From Garcia nutans (lineage: Eukaryota > Streptophyta > Magnoliopsida > Malpighiales > Euphorbiaceae), in assembly GCA_947685225.1 (NCBI GenBank), contig CANTUV010000024.1, forward strand, positions 20,974,001 to 21,038,000: DNA of 64,000 nt. Reading direction: 5' to 3'. A model generated the notes under the pieces. That model saw only the letters and a list, made by a program, of their open reading frames with translations. It had not been told where the DNA came from and did no database searches. Both the position numbers and the translations under genes were made by a program. Positions 11,370-22,979 of the stretch are shown one piece after another. Position 1 is the first letter of the stretch. The number at the start of each line of letters is the position of its first letter.

Positions 11370-13196
11370 TGTGAGCGGGGATTTTCTCCCTCACTCCCAT
11401 GTGGAATGGTTCTCAAGACTTCGACACTGTTAGGCTTGGGACCTTAGAGAACACATGCCTAAACTCAGAGAAAATGGAGTTACCACCCGGATGGTATGTG
11501 AAAAAAAAGGGGTGGATTACTCAATTCCTAAGAAATGGGTTCAAAAAGTTAGGTACATATAGGGAAGGTGAGAAATGGCCTAGCACCTCCATAACGCTCG
11601 GTTCATTGGAACTAGCCTCCTTTTTAGGTCATAATATTATAAATTTCTTAAATACAATGATATTATCCATACTACATGCAATCATAAGGATAAATAATTA
11701 CTTTATTAAAAATCACAACAATGTTCAAATAAGATAAATAAATGGACACCCATCTGAGGATGGAAATGTGTCCTTACATTGTCTAACATCTAAAACTAAA
11801 TAGGATACCCACCGAAAGGTGGAAATGCATCCTTTACATTGATCCAAAACTTGAAATAAATTAAATTACTTGAAGCTTAATTAATGAGACCTAATCATGG
11901 AAACATATCTGTTACGATTTTAATAAACAAATAATAATCAAGAAAATATTCATCCATGATAAATTAAACAAATCAAACATAGAAATTAAATAAATAAATT
12001 ATCAAAACATATAATAAACTACATAATCAAAAAAGTAAATAAAGCAATAAATGTGTAAGTTTAGGGTTTACATCTTAAACTAGGGTTTCTTGAATGGAAT
12101 TAGGGTTTTGAGATTTTTATAAAAATTAGGTTGGAGTTTGGAAGCTACAGTGATGATATTTTAGAAAAAAAAAACTTAATTGAATGCTATTGTGGTATAT
12201 TAATTAAATAATCATGCACTTGAAAGAGCCTAAGCTAACATGGTACTGGATGAATTAAAATTCAAATACATAATCTATTGTGAATTAATTTAAGTAGAGA
12301 AAGAACATATTCAATACTTGAAATAATCAAAGAATATTATATTTATTTAATTTAGAATGCAACTTCATTGTTGGTTCCTCCACAATTTATGAAATAAAAT
12401 TCTGGCAGAACAATCACTATGACAACACTAACTTATTGTCTTGATTATGGATCCTCTTTTATTTTTATTGCTTTTTCCCTTGCTCAAGTTCACTGAAGTT
12501 CCAAGTCCCTGATTGCACATTGCTAAGAGTTCTAGGAGTTCAAAAGTTCACCGTTTCAAAGCTAAAATTGCCAAAGATCAAAAGTCCAAAAGTGTTGCTA
12601 CTATCCGTCCAAGCTTCCCTATTTAATTATCCTAAAAATCAAAAGTTTTAGCCCCCAAAGAAAAGTCCCCCAGTTTGTGTTTAATGTTGTTATTTATAGG
12701 AAAATAATAAACCTAATTATGTTTGGTTTAAGGAAAAAAAATTATTAAGGAAATAAATTAATTTGAGGTTGTTAAGGTTTTTTGCGAAATCGGCAGTGCG
12801 CGTAGGTTGCTAGCCAATTGCTGTGAGGAATTGGGCTGCTAGCACGAGAGCTGGGCTAAACGAGCACAGGCTGCTGTGAGGTGCTGGACTGCTGGCATGA
12901 GAGCAACGAGCTGCTGTGATTCACCGTCGGCCGAGCCCTGCAGCAAATTTGCTTAGCGCGAGGCAGCGCGGCGCTCACCGATCCGTTCAATTTTTATTTT
13001 TTTTGAAATTTTTTTTGAAATTTTTTTTTATTTTTATTATTAAAAATAAATATTATATTTAAAATAAATATTTATAATTTCCTTTTTTCTTTGTTTTCTT
13101 TTAATGTATTAAATAATAAATAATAGATAGTATAAAAATCATTTTGGACTATTTTAAAATATTGGACCAGACTTGGTCAAAAATTGAGGGTCTACA
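11370..13196 (-). mobile_element. Element F 3' LTR (Tat type)
   Basis: An 1827-bp LTR. On the minus strand it opens TGTAGACCC (13196) and closes CCCCGCTCACA (11370). Its closing 200 bp match the LTRs beginning at 28641 and 35767, including the primer-site-like sequence about 110 bp from the end (decayed here, 11476-11485). It carries a GC-rich island at 12781-12990. Confidence 0.8.
12781..12990. other. GC-rich island in the Tat-type LTR of F
   Basis: About 210 bp, clearly GC-rich against AT-rich surroundings, with repeated 'ctgctgtgagg', 'gctgctagca' and 'gctgggct' words and a poly-T run after it on the plus strand. It occupies the same LTR position as the island at 37556-37785 but with largely different sequence. 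No reading frame is convincing. Confidence 0.6.
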
Positions 13197-13240
13197 GTTT
13201 GCTCCATACTTGAACGATCTGAGACTTTCAATAGAAGAGA
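13197..13240 (-). promoter_or_regulatory. Polypurine tract region of element F
   Basis: On the minus strand 'tatggagcaaac' directly precedes TGTAGACCC at 13196. It is the mirror counterpart of 11031-11073. Confidence 0.55.
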
Positions 13241-13279
13241 GTGAAAAGCAACATGATTTTGGATGAGGATGGGCTGATT

Positions 13280-13941
13280 TGGACCCAAAATGAGTTTTAG
13301 ATTCGAGACTGGGTACTTGGACCCGAAAATGATTTGGGTACTTGGACATAAGACTGGGTACCTAGTCCTGAGATTGAATTGAATTTGGGTACTTTGACCC
13401 GAGATTAAATTTAATTTGGGTACTTGGACCCAAGACTGAATTTGATTTTGGTACTTGAACCCGAGATTGGGTACTTGGACTCAAGACTAAATTTAATGTA
13501 CTTGAACCCGAGATTGGGTACTTAGACCTGGGATTTGGTACTTGGACCCATGACTAAATTGGGTACTTGGACCCGAGACTGAATTAGATACTTGGACTCG
13601 AGGGTGGGTACTTGGACCCGTTACTGAATTTGATTTGGCTACTTGGACCCGAAACTGGGTATTTGGACCTAAGACTGAATTTGATTTGGGTACTTGGACT
13701 CGAAACTGGGTACTTGGACCAGAGACTGAATTGGGTACTTAGACCCAAGACTAGGTACTTAGATCCAAGACTGAATTTGATTTGGATACTTGGACTCTAA
13801 ACTAGATATTTAGAATCGAGACTGAATTGGGTACTTGGACCCGAGAATGAATTTGATTTGGATACTTGGACCCGAGACTGAATTTGGGTGCTCGATCTAA
13901 AATTGGATTTGGGTTCTCGACCCGAAACTGGATTTGATTGA
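13280..13941 (-). repeat. Tat-type 3' minisatellite of element F
   Basis: More than twenty copies of a unit that reads on the plus strand 'gggtacttggacccgagact', alternating with 'gaatttgattt' to make about 20-bp and 44-bp periods. On the minus strand the unit (TCTCGGGTCCAAGTACCCA) resembles element E's unit. It is not coding; the apparent Leu/Trp-rich frames are repeat artefacts. Confidence 0.85.
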
Positions 13942-15242
13942 CCTTTTATTAGTTGAGAATTCTGGCTGAACCGGCTGTTCCATTCTTTTTGTTCTTCTTT
14001 TTCTAAAAAAGGTATCTATTTTTTTAGCTGGCCCTCATATCTTATCCGTGCCCCCTACGTGGCAAAATATTTGAAAGTGAGTCTGAAAATGTTTCGTACA
14101 CGCATAAACTCAAAAATTGAAAAAGAGAAAATTTGTCCCCTGTGTAGGCTCAAACCAATGATTTTTCCCATGCAGGTTCATATTGATATTTGTATATTGT
14201 CTAATTCTTTGCACAAGCAAGCATTTCTTCTTTTGTAAAATGACTAGAGCTTCATCAAGCAATGGGCCTTGCATGCCCCCTGATTCCATACCTGCTTCAT
14301 GTTTGCTTTATGGAGTATTGTTGTTTACTTTTGACCATGAATAGATAACACAAGACAAAAATGCAGTATGATATGCTTATGTATGCATAATATGCATGAA
14401 TAATACTTACAGTGGTTCTATTGGCTCACAGACCGAGGTGATCAGCTAAAGTGTTCTCATTGGTTCCTTCCAGATGATCGTTCAGGTCTTGTATTGAAAT
14501 GATAGAATGCTTTGCATTTATGGCTTTTATCTTCAAGATGTTGAAAACATGAGTGGTGAGGCACAAGCAACATGGTTAGGGATACATCCATTTCAAACTA
14601 TGATTCAGCATGTCAATTGGTAGCTTCTTCATATCCTTGCCAACAATCATTTACTTTGCCTAATGTGTCCTTCAAAGCTCGACGATTCAACATACTTTCC
14701 TTAGGTTGAAGGTTTATGTAACAAGAAAATATTTTTTTTAAATCAAATGTTGACTTTGTCAAATCAGTGGCATTGTACCTCAGGACTCGATTTTTCAAAT
14801 TAACATATCTATAACATAACAACCCTAGTTACCATACTAAACTCAGGAATCATTTCTATTTGGGCAAGAACTGTTGCACTTCAGATAGGCACATACACAT
14901 TACTTGATCAAAGGTCTCATCAAGTTTAAATATTATCTATCTCATATGCATGCTTATTCAAACTATCTCCACTAATAGATTCTACCTACCAAGAGAGATC
15001 AGAAGGTCTTTAATAGGCTTGAAATGGGGTCTATAAGGGACATAGTTTAAGTGAAGGTCATTTTGAGATTAGAGCTGATGTGACACAATGGACAAGCCTT
15101 CACACTATAAACTTCTTGTTGGAACTTTAGGCAGTTGGGAGCATGAAAAGATAGAGCTTTAAATGTTCTCCCATCTTCTTGGCATTAATCTGGATCTTGA
15201 TTGTGATAGTCTTTTCCCTTATAAAAAGGTTGATACCCACAT
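13942..15242 (-). mobile_element. Element F internal block D, part 1
   Basis: Non-coding internal sequence that matches element G at about 30797-32070 over its whole length. Shared landmarks include 'tgccccctacgtggcaaaatattt', 'ctcacagaccgaggtgat' and 'cttattcaaactatctccac'. It is interrupted at 15243 by a solo LTR and continues at 17754 with CACAT duplicated. No pol or other known domain is seen on either strand. Confidence 0.65.
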
Positions 15243-15504
15243 TCTAATATCCCAAAGTATACCTTAAAAGTTTTGGAGTTTTTGTTGTATTTGGATTTAA
15301 AGTATATATTTAATGGAAAGAGAAAGGAAGATAAATTAATAATAAAGAAAATATTATAAGAGATAGATGTATATGGAGGATAATATGTATTCATATGGTA
15401 TTTGGAAATATGGAAAATATAAATGTAATATAAAAGAAATATATATATACCAACATATACATCACATATATATAATGTATAAAGTGAAGTAGGAAAAGTA
15501 AGTT

Positions 15505-15506
<2 letters not shown>

Positions 15507-15555
<49 letters not shown>

Positions 15556-15556
15556 T
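15507..15556. repeat. (ATA)n microsatellite
   Basis: About 48 bp of perfect or nearly perfect ATA/TAA repeats inside the solo LTR. Confidence 0.95.
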
Positions 15557-15709
15557 ATAAAAGAAATAGAAGAAAAGAAAAGTCAAAGGATGAAAGTGGT
15601 GGTGGAGAATATTTTAGAAAATATGTAATTATATATATATAAGATAAGTAAGAATAAGAGAAAGAGGATTTTCTTTCTTTCTTCCTTCTTCTCGTTATTC
15701 TTCTTCTTG

Positions 15710-15712
<3 letters not shown>

Positions 15713-15748
<36 letters not shown>
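15713..15748. repeat. (GA)n microsatellite
   Basis: About 18 uninterrupted GA dinucleotides in the solo LTR, upstream of 'gaaagagagg'. Confidence 0.95.
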
Positions 15749-15755
<7 letters not shown>

Positions 15756-15966
15756 GTGATTTTATATACATACATCAAAATCTTAAGGACTTTAAGAGAA
15801 TTGAAGATTGAGATTGAAGATTTGACAAAATATTCAAGTTGTGAAGAAGTTGTTTTGCCCTAATCCAAGTGTTGAGGATTATTGGAAGGTGAGTTTGGTG
15901 TGGTGTGGTTGCTCATGAGGTAAGTACAAACCCCATTTGATTGTATATATTTATATGTCTTTGGAC

Positions 15967-15996
15967 CTTAACACATTTGGTTATAAATGTGTTAAG
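15967..15996 (+). promoter_or_regulatory. Perfect 12-bp hairpin in a chromovirus LTR
   Basis: CTTAACACATTT-ggttat-AAATGTGTTAAG. The same stem with different loops occurs at 19783-19812, 26698-26727, 56276-56305 and 63501-63530, and decayed at 42322-42352. Confidence 0.75.
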
Positions 15997-16536
15997 TAAT
16001 TCATTATATTATTGATGCTTATGAATAATGTAAATTGCTATATATATATATATATATCAATGATGAAATATGTAAAGGGAAAGATATAATGATCATTCTT
16101 AATGAATGTGAAATGCAATTGTTTGTGAGTATTTGAATGATGAATTGAGACATAATGAGATGATTGAAGCATGTTTGCTTATATGAAATATGAAATGTGA
16201 AATGTGAAAGATATGACGATATGATGAATTGTTTTAATGTGATTTAAGATTAATGAGATATAATGCCTTATGATGAATATCTGAATGATGATATTCAATG
16301 TAACTAATTATATGTATATACTCTATCAATGAGATGAGGAGCCATGATTGTTGGCCTTAATGATGTAAATGATATAATTGAGGCATAGTTGCCTATTTGA
16401 TTATGAGAATGAAAGGAGAAATGAATTGAGAAAGAAATGTGTAAAGATATAAATAAATGAAAAGATTGTGTGCCTAATGTGTTATTCAACTTTCAGAGTT
16501 CTGGATTTGGCGGCATGTCTATGAAATATATGAAAA

Positions 16537-16788
16537 GTAACAGTCTTACCGGGTTGAGGATCTCTTCAATTTGAGTTGAATTGAGGTCCAAGAGACTGGG
16601 TCTGTTACACTATGTGAATTATGAATATGAAATATATGAAAAGTAACAGTCTTGCCGGGTTGAGGATCTCCTCGATTCAGTCGGGTTGATGGTCTAAGAG
16701 ACTGGGTCTGTTACAGGTAATAGTCTTGCCGGGTTAAGGATCTCCTCAAGTTTATTGAGTTGATGGTCCAAGAGACTGGGTCTGTTAC
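16537..16788 (+). repeat. Three tandem GTAACAG...CTGTTAC units
   Basis: Three units of about 72 bp. Each begins GTAACAGTCTT(A/G)CCGGGTT (GTAATAG in the third) and ends AAGAGACTGGGTCTGTTAC, so the two ends of each unit are inverted and could pair. Related arrays are at 20433-20612, 27348-27527 and, on the minus strand, 52853-53129. Confidence 0.85.
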
Positions 16789-17376
16789 ACTATCCATGGA
16801 TAGAGATGTATATATATTGCCTACGGGCTTGATGATTATGATATGGACCAAAGCAGTAACTCTGAACTTTGAATAACATATTAGATTCTTTTTGGGCCCA
16901 TGCTTGTCTTTGTTTTCAATGTAAATTATGAAATGTGAAATGAATGAATAATGATAACTATATTTGTCTTTGTTTTCAATATGAATGATGTAATGTAATT
17001 CATGAATGGTGAATTGTGAATAATGAATTACTTGAATAAAATAAGGACATGTAATGTTATAAAGTATGATATGATTACAATACATAAGTAAACTATTGAA
17101 AAGAAATATGGCTTGAGAAGCTAAGATGGAATATGAGATTCTGAAAATATAGTATGACATGTAAAATGTGTATGGATGTGGATATTGTAAGTATTAGTTA
17201 TGAATGTTCTTATAAATTATGGAATTGTAGTTTTTATTAATGATATGTGTATCTGTATATAATTATGAGATTAGTAGAAATATACGAAAAGTGTAATTGA
17301 AATGGGAAAACATGATAAGGAATTAAGGATACATGAAGTTAGCACGTGAATATTTTTATATTATTTATTTGTACTA

Positions 17377-17411
17377 CTAAGCTCTCGGGCTTAGCGCGAT
17401 TGTGTAATCGC
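17377..17411 (+). promoter_or_regulatory. LTR double hairpin, solo LTR copy
   Basis: CTAAGC...GCTTAG then GCGAT-tgtgta-ATCGC and 'gcaggtga', in the same order as at 776-811. Confidence 0.65.
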
Positions 17412-17753
17412 GCAGGTGAGTAGGTGGTAGATCTGAAGCCAATTGTTATGCCACGAGAAGAGTAAGAGTATGTCGAGACCAACTAGAAGGTGATGCATAC
17501 ATGTATAATTTAATTATGTTGTATTTATGACAAGAATGTATTCATATGTTTAAATGAAGTTTTGGTAAAGATAAGATTTATATATATATATATATATGTA
17601 AGATCATTAAAAGTATAATGATTTTGTAAATGTTCTTTAAACTAATGTAATATTGTTTGAACTCAGTTTAAGGTTTTAAAATTATAACAATAAGTGACAT
17701 TCTTATACTTTATATACGTACTGTATGTATACCCAGGGTATGGGGATGTTACA

Positions 17754-18324
17754 CACATTCCTTTCCTTTTTTTCTTTTGACATTTTGTCATTTCGTCCTT
17801 TTTCTTTGTAGGATTCTCAAGTGCAGGACTTTTAAAAATTAGATGGTCTTTCTCCTTTTTCTTTAATTTTGATTGAATCTTTGGTTGGGTTGGACCAATT
17901 CAAGTCAGACTATCTTTAAAATTCAAATGTAAATCTTTTGCTGCTTTAGGTAAAAGAGAACTTGGTCGGCTTTCTAAACCATTTTGGATTTTATTTTATT
18001 TTCTTTTTCTTCTTTTATTTTCTTTCTTTATTTTCTTCTTTCTTTCTTTTCTTTTTTTAGGTTCCATCTCTAAAAGAGTTATCTTGTTTGTACCAACTTG
18101 TATTTCTTAAAATGGATGAGTGGAGTGGTATAAATCTGCTTCAATAGGGAAAAATTATTTGTTATCCTGATGTCATCTTGATAGATTGGTGATATTAGGT
18201 GAACTTCAATTGTCATTATAGTCTTGAGAATTTTAACTATCCTTATGATCTTGATTATACATTCCTTTCTTTAATCTTCTTGAATCTTCCCTTTAGTTAT
18301 CATCATATTTGTCATAAGTATCAC
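17754..18324 (-). mobile_element. Element F internal block D, part 2
   Basis: It continues the block interrupted at 15242 and matches element G at about 32080-32690 ('tttgattgaatctttggttggg', 'ggatgagtggagtg', 'gtgaacttcaa'). It is pyrimidine-rich at first. It ends at the target site ATCAC of the next insertion. Confidence 0.65.
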
Positions 18325-19227
18325 TGTAATATCCTCATGTATACCTTAGAAGTTTTGATTATGTTATTGTTGTTGTTGTTATAAATTGGATTGAATATAT
18401 ATGTGTCAAATTGCAAGAGAAAAGAAATTGAGAAGAGAATGGTTATGTATTTGTGTTTTGGGAAAGAAAAGAGGGTGTAGAGAGAAGTGTATATGTTGTT
18501 TATATGGTTGTATAATTAACATATACATAAGTCAAAGGTGGAGTCAATGCAAGAGGATATTTTTGTGTGACATGTGTAATGACTATAATGGGCACATATG
18601 AGACAAAAGGTTAATTAAATGGATGAGGGCATGTTGGTAATTGTTTTGTTAAATTGGGTGGTGGAGATTTAAAGAAGAAGAAATGGTTGATTTGTATTCA
18701 TTCTTCTTCTCTTCTCATGTGTGTGCCGGCCATTGAAGAAAAGAGAGAGCAAGAGAGGTGTTCTTGAAGCTAGAACCAAATTGAAGAGGCAATCAAAGGG
18801 ATTGGTTAGAGATTTGTGAAATTTCTTTATCTAAGGTAAGACTTCTCTTGTTTTCCTTTGTCAATTTTGAAGTTGTGTCTAAAAGAAATTGTGATTTATT
18901 GATGTGATGATTTGGTGTGTTTGATATGTGTTTATAAGTGTTTAAAGTGATTGTAAGTTAAAAGATGGAATTGGTGTTGGTTTGGTTGTGAATATGGTAA
19001 GATATGTGAAGGTTGATTGTGGAAGATCAAGTGGGAAGTTGGTTTTAAGGTTTGGTATTGGTGAATGTTTTAATGTAATGTTTATGTGTTGTTTAAGTGG
19101 TTAATGTGATGAATATGTAAGATATGTGTTAATAACATTGATTAGAACAAATTGAATGAAGTTATTGTTGTGCAAAGGGTGTGAAAATGCATTTGGAAGA
19201 GTGTTGGTTTTGATTAGGGTTGTGTTC

Positions 19228-19487
19228 TTGAGTGACACGGCTAGAATCGATGAGAAACACGGCCAAGACTTGAGAAATTTGGGTGACACGGCCAAGTTGG
19301 AGGGATTTTGGCCGTGTTGGTTATGTTTTGGGGTGACACGGCCACTGGCTTGGCCGTGTCCCTTGAGTGTGTTTGCCACTGCCTGAGTTGTGTTGAGAGA
19401 CACGGCTGTGTCCTTGCCCGTGTCTGCCTCGGGAAGTCTTGGTTTTGAGAGACACGGCCACAAGCTTGGCCGTGTCCCTTGGGTGTG
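19228..19487 (-). repeat. Palindromic CACGGCC/GGCCGTG array in the 5' LTR
   Basis: Imperfect 60-65-bp units, best read on the minus strand. The best palindrome, GACACGGCCA-caagct-TGGCCGTGTC, has perfect 10-bp arms. Units share the order of half-sites, and some the 'cagtagc' element, with the array in element I (53631-53866). The 3' LTR copy is at 26143-26402. Confidence 0.8.
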
Positions 19488-19782
19488 TTTGCTACTGTGA
19501 TGGTTTTGGTTCTTCATGCATTGTTTGATTCTTCAAAAGTCTTGTGCTCCTAAACATTTTATATACACCCTAAGTACTTTGTAATCAAAGAATGACCTAA
19601 ACAAATGTATGTGGATGATTCTAAACCTATAAATAATGATCTTTGGATTAGGTTTTGAAGAGATTGTGTTGCATTATCCTAAATGTTGAGAATTCTTGGA
19701 AGAGGAAATGTATAGAGGAATGGGAATAGTTCTTGAGGTAAGTACCAATACATATGATTGTATTTAATTACATAATTTGAGG

Positions 19783-19812
19783 CTTAACACATTTGTTTGC
19801 AAATGTGTTAAG
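19783..19812 (+). promoter_or_regulatory. Perfect 12-bp hairpin, 5' LTR copy
   Basis: CTTAACACATTT-gtttgc-AAATGTGTTAAG. The stem equals that at 15967-15996 and the loop differs. Confidence 0.75.
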
Positions 19813-20432
19813 TGATCTATTATATTGTTAATATAATTGGACTAAGGTGATGATTGAATGATGTGAAGGATGTGAAGATCATTAACAAGGTAAGCATAAA
19901 CTCTATTTGATTGTATATCCTTATATGTCTTTGAACATTAACACATTGGGATGAAAGTGTTAAATAAGCTATTATATTGTGAATGTAAATGAAGAATGTA
20001 AATTGCTATATATATATAGATATATATAAAGGATGAAATATGAAATGGGAAAGGTAGGAAGAAATGAGGATCATTCTTAAGGTATGTGCAATTTGTTGTG
20101 ATAAATGCTCTAGTAATGAATGATGTTAATGTGTTTTGAGAAGTGAGAAAATGTTATGTTATATGCATTGTGAATCTTGTGTATGGCAATGTATTATATG
20201 AATAATATACTTTGAAATGTGATATCAATGATGCCATATGTATCATATGGATTGAGATATGATATGATATGAAGCCATTGTGATTGGCTATGATGATTCA
20301 ATTGAAAGAGATAAGGCATGTTTGCCTAATTGATGATGAGATTGATAATGAAATAATAAATGAATTGTGTAACTAATGTGTTATTCGATTTCAGAGTTCT
20401 GGGTTTGGAGGCATGCCTATAAAATGAAAAAG

Positions 20433-20612
20433 GTAACAGTCTTGCCGGGTTGAGGATCTCTTCATTTTGAGTTGAATTGAGATCCAAGAGACTGGGTCTG
20501 TTACACTATGAAAAATTGTGATTATGAGATATATGATTGGTAACAGTCTTGCCGGGTTGAGGATCACCTCGAGTTTAGCCGAGTTGATGATCTAAGAGAC
20601 TGGGTCTGTTAC
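20433..20612 (+). repeat. Two GTAACAG...CTGTTAC units, 5' LTR
   Basis: Two copies of the 72-bp unit with inverted ends, separated by about 36 bp. The 3' LTR copies are at 27348-27527. Confidence 0.85.
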
Positions 20613-20897
20613 GCTATCCATGGATAGAGATATTGATATATGATGCCTACGGGCTTGATAATTATGATTATAGACCAAAGCAGTAACTCTGAACTTTGAA
20701 TAACATATTAGTGTTTTGGGCCCGAGTCTGTCTTTATTGTCAATGTGAAATGCAAGTATTGAAATATTGATTGTGAGTATTAATACTGAATTATGCTTGG
20801 TGAATTGTGAATAATATAATGTTATTAAGTGTAATATGTAAATGAATTGTGGTTGATGATAAAGGTTGTCTTTATTGGAAATGTGATTTATGATTTG

Positions 20898-21058
20898 TAT
20901 GATATGTAATTTGTGTATTGCAATAATGAGTGATATGATGTGTAATGTGTGTATTGCAATAATGAGTGTATGATATGTAATGTGTGTATCGCAATAATAA
21001 TTGGTATGATATGTAAAGTGTGTATTGCAATAATAATTGGTATGGTATATATAATGTA
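20898..21058 (+). repeat. ~38-bp minisatellite in the LTR
   Basis: Four copies of a unit of the form 'gatatgtaatgtgtgtattgcaataat'. It is repeated in the 3' LTR at 27813-27973 with two base differences. Confidence 0.85.
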
Positions 21059-21275
21059 GGGGTATTAATATATTGGTTTTGAGTATTGGTGATGCATTGG
21101 GGTTGGTGATAATATTATGTATATATGTACATCATATATGAAATTAGCTATGATATATTAAAGATGAAATTAAAAAGAAAAGAAGATATGATAAGAACTA
21201 ATTATATATTGAATTGATGTATCATTATATGTCAATACTTCTATACTATATGTTTATATCTTTATAGTTGGACTA

Positions 21276-21311
21276 CTAAGCTCTCGGGCTTAGCGTGGGT
21301 GTTTATTCGCG
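21276..21311 (+). promoter_or_regulatory. LTR double hairpin, 5' LTR copy
   Basis: CTAAGC...GCTTAG is followed by a weakened second stem (GCGTGGG...TTCGCGC) and 'gcaggta'. In the 3' LTR copy (28191-28226) one T is C, which improves the second stem. Confidence 0.6.
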
Positions 21312-21639
21312 CAGGTATATAGATGGAAGATATGAAGTCTTTTATTATGCCACAAGAAGAGTAAAGTTTGTCGAGACCAACTAGAGGGTAATGCATACAT
21401 GTATAAATTTTTAATTATGATGTATTTCTGACGAGAGAGTATTTATATGTATAAATGAAGTTTTGATAAAGATAATGATTTTGTAAATGTTATTTAAATT
21501 AATGTATTATGGTTTGAACTCTGTTACAGGTTTTTAAAAGGTAACGAAAAGTGACATCCTTATACTTTATATATTTACTGTATGTTTACTAGGTATACGT
21601 ATAGTACTTATATAAGGTATCGGGGTGTTACAAATATTT

Positions 21640-21651
21640 TGGTATCAGAGC
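21640..21651 (+). promoter_or_regulatory. tRNA-iMet primer binding site of the coding-free element
   Basis: A perfect TGGTATCAGAGC, seven bases after the LTR end. Confidence 0.93.
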
Positions 21652-21676
21652 TTAGGTTCGAGATTCTCGGCCTAAG
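21651..21676 (+). promoter_or_regulatory. Hairpin directly after the primer site
   Basis: A 26-nt block with CTTAGG and CCTAAG arms around an inner CGAG/CTCG stem. Elements B, I and J carry CCTAGG/CCTAGG arms at the same place, so one pair is T-A here and C-G there (a compensatory change). Confidence 0.7.
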
Positions 21677-22979
21677 TGAAATTAAAAAGAAAAAGTTTTG
21701 AAATGTTTAAAATGAATTACAAAGAAGAGTTTTGAAATGTAATTTGTAATACATGTATATGCATTGACACCTAGGTTGGTCTCAGATGTGGCATTATGTG
21801 ATGTGGGATAAATTTGAATTATGAGAGGGATGATAATGTCTGAATGAGGTTTTTACTTGAAAGTAAAAACTAGAGAAAGAAATGATATGAAAACTAAAAT
21901 AAAAAAAATATTGGTTAATGTAAGGAAATATAATGGTGTTGTTTGCATTGTTGTTTTAATGCAAATATTGTAAATTTAATGTGATAATGTAATGTAATAT
22001 GTTAGTGATCAAAGATTGAGTTGATCACTTGAAAATGTAAGGTACGTACAGTATTGCATGTTTGTAACCTATATAATTATTTGTCTATTAATGTTGAGAA
22101 TGATTACGCTTGTATTGATGAACTTGTGCAAAGCTAGGTCACATGATAAGATTGATAGTGAGAATTGGATTGAGCAACGTTAGTTTAAGAAAACTGAAAT
22201 TTGTGATAACTAGACTTGAAAAGCGTATAAAGGTTATTGGGCTCAATGTGTATATGATTGGATGTAATGTACATATGTATATATATGTGAGTGATATATA
22301 TATATGTTGAATGGTAAACAAATGGATATGTAAAGTTAAGATTTTGTTTAAAGGAAAAAGAGATGATATGGGTTAAGTAAAAATATACATTGGTATTGTT
22401 ACCTTAATACGGACATTGTGAATTCAATGTTAGAAATGTGAGATGCTTGGATATTGTGAAAGCTCAATGTAATGGTGGTAATAGGTGATATTTGAATTGT
22501 TGAAGTGAGCTTGATAATTGTGAAAAGTATATGTTTTAATACTGCTTTGTGATATATAAATATATAAGATGAGTTTGGCAAATTGAAGTTTAAGTGATGT
22601 AGTAAGTTGAGAAGTTAAAGTTTTAGTGGCATTTGATAAAGATTATTTGGATATTGATGGTTTAATGTGTATGCAATACATGAGCTAAATGAAATGACTA
22701 ATATGGCATATGAAAGTATTATGAATTGAGTAAAGTGATTGATAGTATAAGAATTTATCTTGAAGTATAAAAGAGAAGTGGATAAGCAAATGAGGATGAG
22801 CTATTTTAAGGCATTATATTGAAAAGGGTAAAAATGGATATGGAAATATATTAAATGCTTTTAAAGATGAAAGTGAAAGAAATGTTACATTGGGAATGTG
22901 GTTAAGATGGATATAAAGTGCTATTATAGTCAGTATATATGTATGTGTGTTGTATGAATAAATACTTTGCATCATATTG

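Larger units (their letters stand above)
15243..17753 (+). mobile_element. J-family chromovirus solo LTR (TSD CACAT)
   Basis: A 2511-bp LTR opening T(C)TAATATCCC and closing GATGTTACA, flanked by the 5-bp duplication CACAT at 15238-15242 and 17754-17758. Removing it and one CACAT joins block D cleanly. Its first 80 bp match the LTR of element J read on the minus strand (from 57471), so it belongs to J's family. It contains microsatellites, a 12-bp perfect hairpin, three GTAACAG...CTGTTAC units and a double hairpin. Solo LTRs usually arise by recombination between an element's two LTRs. Confidence 0.9.
18325..21632 (+). mobile_element. 5' LTR of the coding-free element
   Basis: It opens TGTAATATCC and closes GGTGTTACA, 3308 bp. 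In order it contains a palindromic minisatellite (19228-19487), a 12-bp hairpin (19783-19812), GTAACAG units (20433-20612), a 38-bp minisatellite (20898-21058) and a double hairpin (21276-21311). Confidence 0.95.

Noticed and set aside
13612..13800. Leu/Trp/Gly-rich 62-codon frame on the plus strand
   Set aside because: It is the translation of the minisatellite unit; its periodicity follows the DNA repeat and it has no start context or homologue in element E.
15185..15586. 133-codon hydrophobic minus-strand frame resembling a membrane protein
   Set aside because: It is produced by ATA repeats and AT-rich sequence and crosses the solo LTR border at 15243.
18401..18601. 66-codon Cys-rich frame present in both LTRs of the coding-free element
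   Set aside because: LTR sequence near the element start. The corresponding region of element I's LTR does not keep the frame.
19101..19517. 138-codon frame, repeated at 26016-26432 in the other LTR copy
   Set aside because: It lies antisense across the palindromic array of an LTR; the two copies are identical because the LTRs are. Amino-acid-changing differences are as common as others and no domain is seen.
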